This document shows, in pieces, positions 1 to 8,754 of a stretch of DNA of 48,407 nt. The DNA comes from Deltaproteobacteria bacterium. GTDB taxonomy: Bacteria > Myxococcota_A > UBA796 > SXON01. The position numbers were made by a program, and so were the translations under genes. Positions within the stretch are counted from its first letter, which is position 1. Each line of letters opens with the position of its first letter. Under the pieces are notes generated by a model that saw only the letters and a list, made by a program, of their open reading frames with translations, had not been told where the DNA came from and did no database searches. The stretch spans positions 1 to 48,407 of the forward strand of contig CANLGL010000040.1 of NCBI GenBank assembly GCA_947490345.1, given 5' to 3'.

Positions 1-364
1 CCGGCCGTCAGTCCCGGCGCCGCGGGCGCCGCGACCGGGCGCGACTCAGAGTGTGGGCCATATCGCGACAGCACCTGCGTCGCGCCCGCGCTCCGATCCG
101 CCTCACGCGCGGGCCAACGGGAGAGATGCGGCCGCCGCGCTCACCACGATGCCGGTAAGTGCCGAGGTGGCGTGCCACCTCGGCAGTTGCCGGCAGCTAC
201 GCGCGGCCTCAAAGGCCGCTCGCGCCGTCGCCGCGGGAAGCGCCAGGACGAAAAGGTGCCTTCGGCCGTGGCTGCGCTGCCGGCGAGCGCAGCGCCGCCG
301 CGGCGGCGCTCGCGGGAGTGTCAGCAACTCCCGAGGTGGCGTGCCACCGGGGCACTTACCGGCA
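1..364 (+). repeat. Dispersed ~410-bp repeat, copy A (cut by window edge)
   Basis: This stretch matches 19503-19913 (same orientation) and 43706-44115 (opposite orientation) along its whole visible length. Shared landmarks are the gcgactcaga segment near 42-51, the tcaccacgatgccggtaa segment near 141-158, and two palindromes. The first palindrome has a perfect 11-bp-arm core at 161-184 (gccgaggtggc, gt, gccacctcggc) and extends with two mismatches to about 151-193. The second lies at about 318-364 and is less perfect. The copy is truncated on the left by the window start. I see no convincing protein in it; long open frames here are GC-driven. It abuts an FG-GAP gene remnant on its right. Confidence 0.8.
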
Positions 365-415
365 CCCTCGCCGTATCGGGCGACCTGCGTCGCACCCGAC
401 CTCCCGTCCGCTTTG

Positions 416-657
416 GGTGCATCCGGGATCGTCGACCTGGCGGACAGCGACGTCCTGATCCAATTCACGCCCGACCCCACGGCCAGCTGGGAGCATGCGG
501 CGGCGACTACAGCATCGCGGACTTCGCTGAGGCAACCTATGCGGGCGAGGAAGGCGACTTCGGGAGCGCGGTGATCGCCTCCGGCGACATCGACGGCAAC
601 GGGCGCACGGACCTGATCGTAGGCTCGGGGAGCGTGCGGTGGGCCGGCGTGTCGGCC
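416..657 (+). pseudogene. FG-GAP repeat protein remnant, frameshifted
   Basis: Two reading frames together spell part of an FG-GAP (integrin-type beta-propeller) repeat. The first frame gives GIVDLADSDVLIQ at about 428-466. After a frame change, near 488-650, the second gives GDFGSAVIASGDIDGNGRTD followed by LIVGSGS, a canonical FG-GAP core with a Ca-binding DxDGNG loop. There is no start, signal peptide or continuing propeller, and the piece sits between repeat copy A and the end of arfB. I read it as the debris of a secreted propeller protein. The frameshift could in principle be a sequencing error, but flanking domains are missing in any case. Confidence 0.6.
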
Positions 658-698
658 GGATCGTCGCCGGAGTCGGGCTACCCGAACGCGGGCCGTCG

Positions 699-1121
699 TC
701 AATCCTCAGCGTTTCGCGCCCGCAAGCGATCACCCCGGGACTTCTTCGCGGTCAACCGACGCTCTTTGGAGCCCCGGCTCGGCCGCGTCGGCCGCCGCGC
801 CTTCGGGACGACCCGCGCCGCACGGACGAGCGCGGCCATCCGCTCCCGGGCCAGTTGCCGATTGAGCAGCTGGCTGCGTTCGTCCGACACCGACACCATC
901 ACCTCGCCCTCGAGGGTCAGCTTTGCTGCAAGCTTCGTCAGGAGCCAATCCCGCGCGTCGTCGGTCAGCGCCACGGAGGTGCGAACGTTCCAACGGAGTG
1001 TGACGCGGCTGTCGGTCGTGTTGACGTGCTGCCCTCCGGGCCCGCCCGACCGGCTCGTGGACACCGCGAGCTCGTCGCCGGGGATCGTGAGGTGGGCGTC
1101 GATGGGGAGGGGGGCTTCCAC
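699..1121 (-). CDS. arfB: Peptidyl-tRNA hydrolase ArfB (YaeJ type), ribosome rescue
   Basis: The encoded 140-aa protein has the release-factor GGQ signature (SGGPGGQHVN, residues 25-34) near the N-terminus and a basic C-terminal tail rich in Lys and Arg that ends RLRARNAED. In this family the tail enters the empty mRNA channel of stalled ribosomes and the GGQ loop hydrolyses the peptidyl-tRNA ester. Length matches E. coli ArfB. The frame is open further upstream, but the extra residues are low-complexity and would overlap the divergent gene, so I chose the GTG at 1121. The divergent neighbour starts at 1152, leaving about 30 bp for both starts. Confidence 0.85.
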   Translation of the reverse strand: MEAPLPIDAHLTIPGDELAVSTSRSGGPGGQHVNTTDSRVTLRWNVRTSVALTDDARDWLLTKLAAKLTLEGEVMVSVSDERSQLLNRQLARERMAALVRAARVVPKARRPTRPSRGSKERRLTAKKSRGDRLRARNAED

Positions 1122-1151
1122 GGCGGGCCGGTAATCCGTTACTCCCCGCCC

Positions 1152-1619
1152 ATGCTCCCCCGCGTGCTCATCGTCGAAGACGGCTTCGAATATCGCGACA
1201 CCTTTTCGCGCTTCGCCGGCGACAGCTTCCGCTTTGTGCGCGCTGGGGACGGGTCCGAAGCGCTGATCGTCGCCGCGGCGGAGACCTTCGACGTGCTGTT
1301 CCTCGACATGCGCTTCGACCGGATCGAAGCCGGGCGCCTGTTCGGCGATCTGGCCGAGACCGCGGAGCGCTTCAACGGCGACCCGGTCCGCGCCACGCGA
1401 TTCCTCGAAGAGAACCAGGGCGTGTACATCCTCGCCGCCCTCCGCGCCGCTGGCGTCGCGACACCAGCCGTGTTCAGCCACGACTTCTCAGGCGAGCCCC
1501 GGCGATGGGCTGCGTTGGAGCGAAAGTACGCGCCAGTGGCGTGGCTGGGCGACAACGCCAGCCCGGCGGAGGTCAAGGCGCTTTTGCACGCTTCGGCCGG
1601 CGAGCCGCAGGTGCCCTGA
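1152..1619 (+). CDS. Response-regulator receiver-like protein
   Basis: A 155-aa protein that starts LIVEDGFEYRD, matching the acidic pocket of receiver domains, and has VLFLDMRFD with Asp52 in the phospho-acceptor position. The rest departs from the family: about 40 extra residues follow the acceptor strand (RLFGDLAETAERFN onward), and the conserved Lys near the C-terminus is replaced in YAPVAWLGD. No output domain is present. It may be a divergent stand-alone receiver or a receiver-fold protein no longer phosphorylated. No kinase gene is nearby. The ATG at 1152 was chosen because the receiver fold starts directly there. Confidence 0.6.
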   Translation: MLPRVLIVEDGFEYRDTFSRFAGDSFRFVRAGDGSEALIVAAAETFDVLFLDMRFDRIEAGRLFGDLAETAERFNGDPVRATRFLEENQGVYILAALRAAGVATPAVFSHDFSGEPRRWAALERKYAPVAWLGDNASPAEVKALLHASAGEPQVP

Positions 1620-1659
1620 CTCCGCCGGGGCGTTAGCCGGGCGGCTTCGGAGAGCTGTC

Positions 1660-2928
1660 ATGTCCACCGCCCACCCCCGTCGTGTCTTTGTCCTCGGCGG
1701 TGCCAACACCGCGTTCATCGGCAAGGGGCACCCCGATTTCGTGTGGAAGAACCATGCCGACTTCGGAAAGCGCGAAAACCCGACCATCGAGGAGCACCTC
1801 GCCACCGCGGTCGCGGACGCGTTCACCACCACCGGTGTCGATCCCGAACGGGTGGACAAGGGCTACATCGGTAACTTCGTCGGCGAGCTGTTCTGTCAGC
1901 AGGGCCACCTCGGCGCGGCGCTGGCGGGTTGCCACCCCGGCCTCGCGGGCAAGGCGATGACGCGGGTCGAAGCGGCCTGTGCCTCCGGCGGGCTCGCGCT
2001 CGCCAGCGCCATCGACGCCATCCGCGCCGGAAACGACACCGTGCTGGTGGCCGGGGTCGAGGTCCAGACCACCGTCAGCGCCAGGGAAGGCGCCGACTAC
2101 CTCGCCCGCGCCAGCCACTACCGGCGCCAACGCAGCATCGACGAGTTCACCTTCCCGGCGCTCTTCGGCCGCCGCACCAAAGCCTATCGAGAGCGCTACG
2201 GCGTCACCGAGGAGGACATTGGTCGTGTGGCCGTCAAGGCCTACGCCAACGCGAACAAGAACCCCCTCGCGCACATGAAGGCGCGCAAGATGGACCTTGC
2301 GACGGCCGCCGCCGCCGGGGACCGCAATCCCTGCTTCTTGCAGCACCCGGAGTACGCGCCCTTCATCAAGATGAGCGACTGCTCCCAGGTCAGCGACGGT
2401 GCCTCCGCGTGCCTCGTGGTCAGCGAAGCGGGGCTGCGCGCCGCCGGCAAGACGCCTGCTGATGCCATCGAGATCGTCGGCTACGGCCACAGCACGGCGT
2501 CGTTGTATGAAGACGGCGACCTCACCCAACTCTGGACCACCAAGGCTGCGGCCGAGAAGGCCTACGCAGTCGCTGGCATCGTGCCGAAAGACGTGCAGGT
2601 GGCCGAGGTGCACGACTGCTTCACCGTCACCGAGCTGTTGATGCTGGAAGCGGTTGGCTTCGCCGATCCAGGGCAGGGAGCGGCGCTGGTCCGCGACGGT
2701 GTCACCAACATCGACGGTGCCCTTCCGGTCAACACCGGCGGCGGACTCGTCGGGTTCGGCCACCCCGTGGGCGCTACGGGCGTCAAGCAGGCCGTGGAGA
2801 TCTGGAAGCAGATGAAGGGCCGCTCCGGCGCCTACCAGATGCCCAGCGCTCCCGGAATCGGGCTGACCGCGAACATGGGCGGGGACGACCGCACGGTGAT
2901 GGTGACGCTCTATCGGAACGCGGGGTAG
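1660..2928 (+). CDS. Acetyl-CoA acyltransferase (thiolase, SCP2-thiolase-like)
   Basis: A 422-aa thiolase-superfamily enzyme that condenses or cleaves acyl-CoA thioesters. The nucleophile is Cys107 in EAACASGG. The second catalytic region is VHDCFTVTELLM, and the CoA/active-site histidine lies in GGGLVGFGHPVGATG. The classical C-terminal CxG cysteine loop reads ANMGGDD, as is common in the SCP2/archaeal-type branch. A Shine-Dalgarno GGAG at 1649-1652 sits 7 bases before the ATG. Cytosolic, with no signal peptide. It stands alone here, followed after 6 bases by an unrelated membrane-anchored protein, so the pathway cannot be set from context; fatty-acid or ketone-body type metabolism is likely. 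Confidence 0.88.
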   Translation: MSTAHPRRVFVLGGANTAFIGKGHPDFVWKNHADFGKRENPTIEEHLATAVADAFTTTGVDPERVDKGYIGNFVGELFCQQGHLGAALAGCHPGLAGKAMTRVEAACASGGLALASAIDAIRAGNDTVLVAGVEVQTTVSAREGADYLARASHYRRQRSIDEFTFPALFGRRTKAYRERYGVTEEDIGRVAVKAYANANKNPLAHMKARKMDLATAAAAGDRNPCFLQHPEYAPFIKMSDCSQVSDGASACLVVSEAGLRAAGKTPADAIEIVGYGHSTASLYEDGDLTQLWTTKAAAEKAYAVAGIVPKDVQVAEVHDCFTVTELLMLEAVGFADPGQGAALVRDGVTNIDGALPVNTGGGLVGFGHPVGATGVKQAVEIWKQMKGRSGAYQMPSAPGIGLTANMGGDDRTVMVTLYRNAG

Positions 2929-2934
2929 TCACCC

Positions 2935-3489
2935 ATGGACCGGCGCCTCGGCATCGTCCTGGTGGTGGGCGTCGCCTGTGTCGTCGGCGTCGCGGCCTGG
3001 CGCCTGACCTCGCCTGCGGAGCCGCCGCCGGCGATCCCGAAGGTGGCCCGTGCGTCCAAGGTGGCGGTGACGCCGGTCAACAAGGCCCGCCCCCGCCCGG
3101 CACAGGTCGCCGACGTCCCTGGAGCGGCGCCGATCCCGGCGCTGGTGGTGTCGGGCCCGCTGCCGGGCGACGAGCCCGCGCTCCGTGCGCGGCTCGAAGT
3201 GCAGGCGAAGCTGGCGCTCCCTTACTGGGCGCGGATCGCCCCGAAGGTGCAGGACCCCGCCCTCCGCACCCGCACGGCCGAGATGTTCACGCGGCTGAGC
3301 GCGCTCGGCGAGCCGGCGTCGGACCTGGCCCGCGCCGAGTACGAGCTTACCCAGGAGCTCATCACGGAAGGCGGCTTCGACCACAAGTCGCAGGTGTGGG
3401 TCGACTACCTCAACAGCACGTCGGCGGCGGTGCTCCAAAACGGCGACCCGGCCGAGGTGATCACCCCCGAAGAAGCGGCGCGCCGTTGA
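2935..3489 (+). CDS. Membrane-anchored protein of unknown function
   Basis: 184 aa. Residues 6-21 (GIVLVVGVACVVGVAA) form one N-terminal membrane anchor, followed by a Pro/Ala-rich linker (about residues 28-70) and a predicted helical C-terminal domain rich in Ala, Leu and Glu. No family recognised. It begins 6 bases after the thiolase stop and ends directly before the caspase-like gene, so the pair 2935-4600 is probably co-transcribed. The periplasmic domain could be a partner of that caspase-fold protein; this is inference from position only. Confidence 0.7.
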   Translation: MDRRLGIVLVVGVACVVGVAAWRLTSPAEPPPAIPKVARASKVAVTPVNKARPRPAQVADVPGAAPIPALVVSGPLPGDEPALRARLEVQAKLALPYWARIAPKVQDPALRTRTAEMFTRLSALGEPASDLARAEYELTQELITEGGFDHKSQVWVDYLNSTSAAVLQNGDPAEVITPEEAARR

Positions 3490-3490
3490 A

Positions 3491-4600
3491 GTGTTAAACG
3501 ACCTGATGCGCTGGCTCCTCCGGTCCTTGCTCGCCCTGTCGCTGTTCTTCACGCTTTCGATCCCGACTGCGGCGCCGGCGGGGGAGGTCGTCCCCCAAAA
3601 GGGCCGCCGAATCGCGATTGTCGTGGGCGTGTCCAGCTACGACAAGCTGGCCCCCGAGCTGCAGTTGGACACCCCTCGGGCCGAAGCCGCGCGCGTCGCC
3701 GCTGCCCTGGAGCAGGCGGCTGGGTTCGACGAGGTGCGGCTGTTGACCGACGCCAGCGCCACCTTGGGCAACATCACCGCGGTGATGCAGGAAGAGCTGA
3801 GCAAGTCGGTGGTCTACAAGGACCTTTTCCTCTTCTACTTCGTCGGGCACGGCGTCGGCGGCGACTACGGCGACCCGCGGCTCTTGTTCTACGACTCCGA
3901 TCCCGAGGCGCTTGAGACCACGACGTTCGCGGTCAAGGACCTCGCTGCCCAGCTTCAGAAGTGGGTTCCTGCCAGTCGGTATGTCATCGTGACCGACGCT
4001 GCGCACGACATGGCCATCAACGGGCTGGTGACGCTCGGACCGACGGGCAACGACTGGCCGGTCATCGGCCAGCAGAGCTTCATCATCTCCAGCGCCGGGC
4101 CGCGTCAGGCCGCGCAGGTGGGCGTCTTTTCCAAGTCGTTCATCGAGGGGCTCACCGGTCAGGCCGACACCAGCGGCGATGGCGTCATTACCGGGTCCGA
4201 GCTCAACACGTTCCTCATCCTCGCGGTGCCCAACGCTACCGCGGGGCGCCAGTTGCCCACGGTGCAGAGCAAGTACGACCCCGGCATCGAGATCGCCGAT
4301 CGTCGCAAGCAGTTGAGCGCGGCCAGCGCCGCGAGCTCGACGCTGCCGACGCACCGGGTGGACAAGGCCAAGTTCGTCCTCCCCAGCGGCACCGCACAGA
4401 AGGTGCAGTGTCGGGAAACCGAAGCCCGCGCGTGCGACCCGAGCTGCTACCTCTTCGACGTGCTTGCGGGTCCCTGCACGGTGTGGGCCTCGATCGAGGG
4501 GAAGGAGTTCACCACCAGCGTCGATGTCGTCTCGCGTGGCCTGTACGCGTGTGCGGTGGCCGAGGACAAGCTGAGCTGCACCCGGCCTGCAATTCAATAG
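3491..4600 (+). CDS. Caspase-like (C14 fold) exported protein lacking the catalytic Cys
   Basis: 369 aa from a GTG start; an ATG at 3506 giving MRWLLRSLLALSLFFTLSIP is an equally good start. Both give an N-terminal signal peptide. The p20-like core is clear: IAIVVGVSSYDK, a DNxxx-like early region, LFLFYFVGHG with the catalytic His at 120, then VIVTDAAHDM. In active relatives the last motif is DxCHSG or DACxxG; here the Cys position is Ala171. An EF-hand-like loop DTSGDGVITGSE follows, as often seen in bacterial caspase homologues. The C-terminus from about residue 285 is a separate domain with four Cys. A scaffolding or binding role seems more likely than proteolysis. Confidence 0.75.
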   Translation: MLNDLMRWLLRSLLALSLFFTLSIPTAAPAGEVVPQKGRRIAIVVGVSSYDKLAPELQLDTPRAEAARVAAALEQAAGFDEVRLLTDASATLGNITAVMQEELSKSVVYKDLFLFYFVGHGVGGDYGDPRLLFYDSDPEALETTTFAVKDLAAQLQKWVPASRYVIVTDAAHDMAINGLVTLGPTGNDWPVIGQQSFIISSAGPRQAAQVGVFSKSFIEGLTGQADTSGDGVITGSELNTFLILAVPNATAGRQLPTVQSKYDPGIEIADRRKQLSAASAASSTLPTHRVDKAKFVLPSGTAQKVQCRETEARACDPSCYLFDVLAGPCTVWASIEGKEFTTSVDVVSRGLYACAVAEDKLSCTRPAIQ

Positions 4601-4604
4601 GCGG

Positions 4605-5897
4605 TCAAAGCGCGCCCATGCCCGGAAGCTGCTCAACGCGGTCCATGAACCCGAAAATCGTTCCCAGCGGAACGGCGAGCGAGGCGCGGGCGACATCGTC
4701 GGGGCCCACATCGTCGATCACACCGGACGCGCTCCAGGTGATGAGCGTGCTGCCGTCGGCGCCGCGGTCCACGTCGCCGAGGGCGTAGCTGAAGAGCGGC
4801 GGATCGTGCTGCCAACTCCACCGCGGGGTTGCCGTACCCGCGACGTCGTCGAGCGTCAGCTCCACCGCCCTCGAGCCCAGCTCCTCGTCGCGGTTGTCGT
4901 GAATGAGGATGCCGCCCTCGACGAGCTGAAAGTTGTGTTGGCGCTTGAGGTCGGCATCGTCGCCGACGAACTCGTAGTCCGAGGCGGGCCCGCCGATCTG
5001 CCGGAGGACGCTCCCCGATGCGGGGTCCACCTCGATGATCGCTCCGAATCCGCGGGAGCCCAGGAAGTAATGACCGCTGGCCTCGTCGAAGTCCAGGGCG
5101 TTGAGGCCGGTCCAGTACCCCTCCTCGTCGACTCGGCCGATCAGCTCGGGGTTCCAGGTGTCGAAGGTGGACCAGAGCTCTTTGGGGGCGCCGGAGCTGT
5201 TGCTCATCAGGCGATTGCCCCAGACCGGATTCCCGTTCGCGAGGAACCGACGGTCGAATTCGATCCACGACACCGGCCCCTCGGGGGCCACCCAGAGGTC
5301 GTGGGAGAACGTAGGGGAATCGATTACCTCCAGCATCGCGCCTTGCCAATCCACGCTGGAAAGGCCACCCTCGTCGCTGCCTTCCGAGTTGGCGTAGCCG
5401 TACCAGACCCCCTTCCCGTCGCCGCGGAAGCGGGCTCGGGTGACGCGCCCGCCCTCGGTGGCGAAGTGCCACCACACAACGTGACCGTGGCGGTCGAGCA
5501 GCACCGGCCCAGTCTCCGAGCCGATGATCGAGGTCAACAACCACCCGTTCCATGCCGGCTCGCCCTCGACCGCGATCTCGGGCACGTCGACCGGCAGCGG
5601 GGAGGTGACAAACGCTGTTGGCTCCGATCGTGTCCCGTCTTCTAGCTCGACTACGGCGTCGTAGTCGGTCTCGCCGTTCATGCCCACGAGGGTGGCGGCG
5701 TGGGCCAATTCGGGCTCCTCCCACGGACTCGCCAGTCGGTCGATCCCGCCCCGCATGACCACGATTCGGCTGGGTTGCGCTGAGCTGTCCGACCATGCAG
5801 CGGTCGCGACGGTGCCCACCGTCGCCGACACCGTGATGCTCGGTGCCGCCGGCTCGGCACAGGCGGCGAGGAGCGGGATCGAGGCCCACGAGCGCAT
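4605..5897 (-). CDS. Arylsulfotransferase (ASST)-like lipoprotein, beta-propeller
   Basis: 430 aa. The start at 5897 gives MRSWASIPLLAAC, a lipoprotein signal with Cys13. An Ig-like or fibronectin-like strand region (residues about 17-110) precedes a propeller region with repeated blade motifs: GHVVWWHFATEGGRVTRARF, FSHDLWVAPEGPVSWIE, HNFQLVEGGILIHDN. This pattern and the early HDL/HNF histidines resemble the arylsulfotransferase family, which transfers sulfate between phenols, but bacterial homologues of this kind are often uncharacterised. Convergent with the caspase-like gene, only 4 bases apart. Enzyme activity is a guess; the fold assignment is better supported. Confidence 0.65.
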   Translation of the reverse strand: MRSWASIPLLAACAEPAAPSITVSATVGTVATAAWSDSSAQPSRIVVMRGGIDRLASPWEEPELAHAATLVGMNGETDYDAVVELEDGTRSEPTAFVTSPLPVDVPEIAVEGEPAWNGWLLTSIIGSETGPVLLDRHGHVVWWHFATEGGRVTRARFRGDGKGVWYGYANSEGSDEGGLSSVDWQGAMLEVIDSPTFSHDLWVAPEGPVSWIEFDRRFLANGNPVWGNRLMSNSSGAPKELWSTFDTWNPELIGRVDEEGYWTGLNALDFDEASGHYFLGSRGFGAIIEVDPASGSVLRQIGGPASDYEFVGDDADLKRQHNFQLVEGGILIHDNRDEELGSRAVELTLDDVAGTATPRWSWQHDPPLFSYALGDVDRGADGSTLITWSASGVIDDVGPDDVARASLAVPLGTIFGFMDRVEQLPGMGAL

Positions 5898-5943
5898 GGC
5901 GAGGGTTGTATCCGGGAGGGCGCGACCGGGATACCGCCGGTCA

Positions 5944-6618
5944 ATGATGCTCCTCGCGACGCTGGCCTTTGTATGCTCCGATGCCTGGGCTGGGCCGCTG
6001 TCGGCGGCCAAGGACCGGCTGGGCCGGGGCAATCCCGTGGTCTGGGTCGGTCTCGACTACAGCACGACGCTCATTCTCGTCCCGGAGGCCTTCGATGATC
6101 CGGAGGAGAAAATCTTCTGGGGGCCAGGCGGCGGCATGGATGACCTGATCACACGCTTTGCGGGGCCGCGCGACGTGTGGTCAAGGCTCACGACGGATTG
6201 GAACGCCATGTTTCTCCACGGCCTGTACAAGAAGGTGGAAAAAGCACTCGACATCCGCATGACCGTCGCGCTCCCTGACCCGGATGGTCAGACGCTTCCC
6301 CATGGGCCTCCATGGTTCTTGGCGGCCTCTCGTTCGCCGGAATTCGCCATGTTGTTGACGGACGCTGAGGTCAAGGCGCGGGCGGCCTCCTGGAAGGTTG
6401 ACGCCCGCACGGGCACAGGCTTCGGGATCCTCGTGGAGCGGCTCTCCAAAGAGGAAGATCGGGGCTGCGCCTGGCCGGTGATCTTTGACCTGGCCAGCCG
6501 GGAAGTGCTGTACACCGAGCGTCTCTGTTCGTCTCCGAGCGGCATCGGATTTCGCAACTACTGGTTCAACCCGTTGGCCGACATCGTCAAAGCCATGGTC
6601 AAAAAACTGAAGCCCTGA
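5944..6618 (+). CDS. Exported protein of unknown function
   Basis: 224 aa with a signal peptide at the N-terminus (MMLLATLAFVCSDAWAG, cleavage after AWA). The mature part has no motif I recognise; it contains a PGGGMDDLITRF segment and two Cys (RGCAWPV, ERLCSSP) that could pair in the periplasm. Two adjacent ATGs at 5944 and 5947 are both possible starts. Divergent from the arylsulfotransferase-like gene with 46 bp between them, and followed after 14 bases by the dikinase-domain lipoprotein, with which it may share a transcript. Confidence 0.7.
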   Translation: MMLLATLAFVCSDAWAGPLSAAKDRLGRGNPVVWVGLDYSTTLILVPEAFDDPEEKIFWGPGGGMDDLITRFAGPRDVWSRLTTDWNAMFLHGLYKKVEKALDIRMTVALPDPDGQTLPHGPPWFLAASRSPEFAMLLTDAEVKARAASWKVDARTGTGFGILVERLSKEEDRGCAWPVIFDLASREVLYTERLCSSPSGIGFRNYWFNPLADIVKAMVKKLKP

Positions 6619-6632
6619 GCTATGGTGCCGCT

Positions 6633-8681
6633 ATGCACCGCATCCCGATCGCGCTGATCCTCCCGCTGCTGCTCGTCGCCTGTGAGACGGGTACGGACGA
6701 GCCGGTCGACGAGTGGGAGTGCACGCTGGCTCCCGACTCCGACCCGGACTTCGCGCAGGTGATCGGCTGCCAGGAGGACTACGATCAGATCGGCAGTGTG
6801 CCGTGGGACTCGAGCATTCCTGGCGCGACAGCGGTCAAGACGGTCATCGACCGCCTCGATGGCGACGCGCTCTACTTCCAGAACAGCAAACGCTACTGCA
6901 TCCACTGGGAGTTCGCGTCGGCGCACCTCTCCGGGGACGGCTTGCCCATCGTGCCCGAGCTCGGTGCCTTCAACGAGACCGAGTACTACAGCCCCGATCG
7001 GCGCTTCATCCTCGGCTCGCTGTCCTACTACGACGGCCCCAAACAGTGGGTCTACGAGATTTCGCCCTACGACACCGCCAGCGCCGAGATGATCACGACC
7101 GCCTTCCGCAAGATCCGGGAGAATCTGTGGGTAGGGGACAAGCTGGGGTTCCACCCGACGAGCGTTGCGGTGGAGACGGTGGCCAAGGACCTGCCGGCTG
7201 ACGTGCCGATCGTCAGCACCGACGAGCTCTACGCCGGGGTCGACTATCAGCCGCTCAACCCCGGAACGTCCACGGGTCTGCTCACCTTCCACACGGTCGC
7301 CGAGGTGGATGGCGGGTACACACCCTACCGAGAGATCGTGGTCCTCGATGCGGTGCCCAACGACATTTCGATCGTCGCCGGCATCATCACGTCCGAATTC
7401 CAGACTCCGCTCGCCCACATCAACGTGCTCTCGGTCAATCGGGGCACCCCGAACATGGCGGTGCGCGGCGCCCAGGACCTCGCCGAGCTCAAAGCGCTCG
7501 AAGGGAAGTGGGTGGAGCTGACGGTGGGTGCCTTCGACTGGGAAATCCGCGAGCTCACCGCCGACGAGGCGGAGGCGTGGTGGCAGGCCCACAAACCGGA
7601 GCCGCTGGTGGTGCAGCCCATGGACCTCAGCGTGACCGATCTGCGCGGCGGCCTCGACATGCTCGACCTCGACGCCGCGGAGCTTGGCGACGCCATCCAC
7701 GACGCCATCCCCGCGTTTGGTGCCAAAGCGACCAACTACGGCGCCCTGATGGAGGCGGAGGCGCAGGGATTGGCGGTGCACGCCCAGCCCGGGTTCGGCG
7801 TTCCGATGTACTATTACAACCAGTTCATGGAGGACAACGGCCTCTGGGACCGCGTGGACGCCTTGTTCGCAGACCCGCAGTGGGCGGATCCGACGTACCG
7901 CTCGACCGCGCTCGAGGGGTTCAAAGACGAGCTCCGCGCCAAGCCGATGCGGCCCGAGGTGGTGGCGGCGATCGTGGCCAGGGCGGCGGAGTTCTTTCCC
8001 GGCGAGGACATCCGGTTCCGGTCGAGCACCAACTCCGAGGACCTCGGCGCTTTCACCGGCGCTGGGCTGTACAACTCGGAGACGGGCAAGCCCGCCGTGG
8101 ATGGCTCTGGAACCGATTCGGTGGAGTGGGCGGTCAAGAAGGTCTGGTCGCAGGTCTGGAATCCGCGCGCGTACGAAGAGCGCAACTACTACTCGATGAA
8201 CCACCTTGACGTCGGGATGGGCCTCCTGGTCCATGCGAACTTTCCGGTGGAGGAGAGTAACGGTGTCGCCATCACCAACAACCCCTTCGACACCACCGGT
8301 CTCGAGCCCGGCTTCTACGTCAATGCTCAGGTAGATGGCGAGGATGTGGTGACGCCGGACCCGGGGGTGTTGCCCGATGCCTACCTCCAGTATTTCTACA
8401 GCCCCGGCCAGCCGGTGGTCTACATCCAACACAGCACCCTGGTGGCTGAAGGGGAGACTGTCCTCGACGCCGAGCAGGTCTACGCGCTGGGCGTTCAACT
8501 CGACGCCATCCACACCTTCTTCCGGTCGGCGTACGGCTCGGACGGGGGCTGGTACGCGCTCGAGGTCGATTGGAAGTTCGACGACAAATACACGCCCGGC
8601 ACCCCGGAGCTCTTCGTGAAGCAGGCGCGGCCGTTCCCCGGGTGGTCGTCGGATGCGACCGGAACCTGCGGGAGCGAGTAG
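6633..8681 (+). CDS. Lipoprotein with phosphohistidine and PEP/pyruvate dikinase ATP-grasp domains
   Basis: 682 aa with a lipobox (PLLLVAC, Cys17). Residues 232-280 resemble the mobile phosphohistidine domain of PEP-utilising enzymes, with candidate His262 in SEFQTPLAHINVLS. Residues about 360-670 match the PPDK N-terminal ATP-grasp domain: FGAKATNYG (Lys364), IRFRSSTNSEDL (461-471), GAFTGAGLYNS, and the terminal ELFVKQARPFP that parallels the QARP end of PEP synthase and PPDK. The order, His domain before ATP-grasp, is that of glucan water dikinases rather than PPDK. The paradox is location: a lipoprotein is outside the cytoplasm, where ATP is scarce. It may bind rather than phosphorylate. 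Confidence 0.75.
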   Translation: MHRIPIALILPLLLVACETGTDEPVDEWECTLAPDSDPDFAQVIGCQEDYDQIGSVPWDSSIPGATAVKTVIDRLDGDALYFQNSKRYCIHWEFASAHLSGDGLPIVPELGAFNETEYYSPDRRFILGSLSYYDGPKQWVYEISPYDTASAEMITTAFRKIRENLWVGDKLGFHPTSVAVETVAKDLPADVPIVSTDELYAGVDYQPLNPGTSTGLLTFHTVAEVDGGYTPYREIVVLDAVPNDISIVAGIITSEFQTPLAHINVLSVNRGTPNMAVRGAQDLAELKALEGKWVELTVGAFDWEIRELTADEAEAWWQAHKPEPLVVQPMDLSVTDLRGGLDMLDLDAAELGDAIHDAIPAFGAKATNYGALMEAEAQGLAVHAQPGFGVPMYYYNQFMEDNGLWDRVDALFADPQWADPTYRSTALEGFKDELRAKPMRPEVVAAIVARAAEFFPGEDIRFRSSTNSEDLGAFTGAGLYNSETGKPAVDGSGTDSVEWAVKKVWSQVWNPRAYEERNYYSMNHLDVGMGLLVHANFPVEESNGVAITNNPFDTTGLEPGFYVNAQVDGEDVVTPDPGVLPDAYLQYFYSPGQPVVYIQHSTLVAEGETVLDAEQVYALGVQLDAIHTFFRSAYGSDGGWYALEVDWKFDDKYTPGTPELFVKQARPFPGWSSDATGTCGSE

Positions 8682-8754
8682 GGCCTACCCGCGGCGCGAA
8701 TGGGTCGGCGCCCCCCCCGCTTTCCAGCTACACTGGCCGCGCCCTGGAGCCCCT

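Noticed and set aside
1..1134. Long plus-strand frames over the first kilobase
   Set aside because: They cross repeat copy A and run antisense to arfB; only the short FG-GAP-like part has a recognisable motif.
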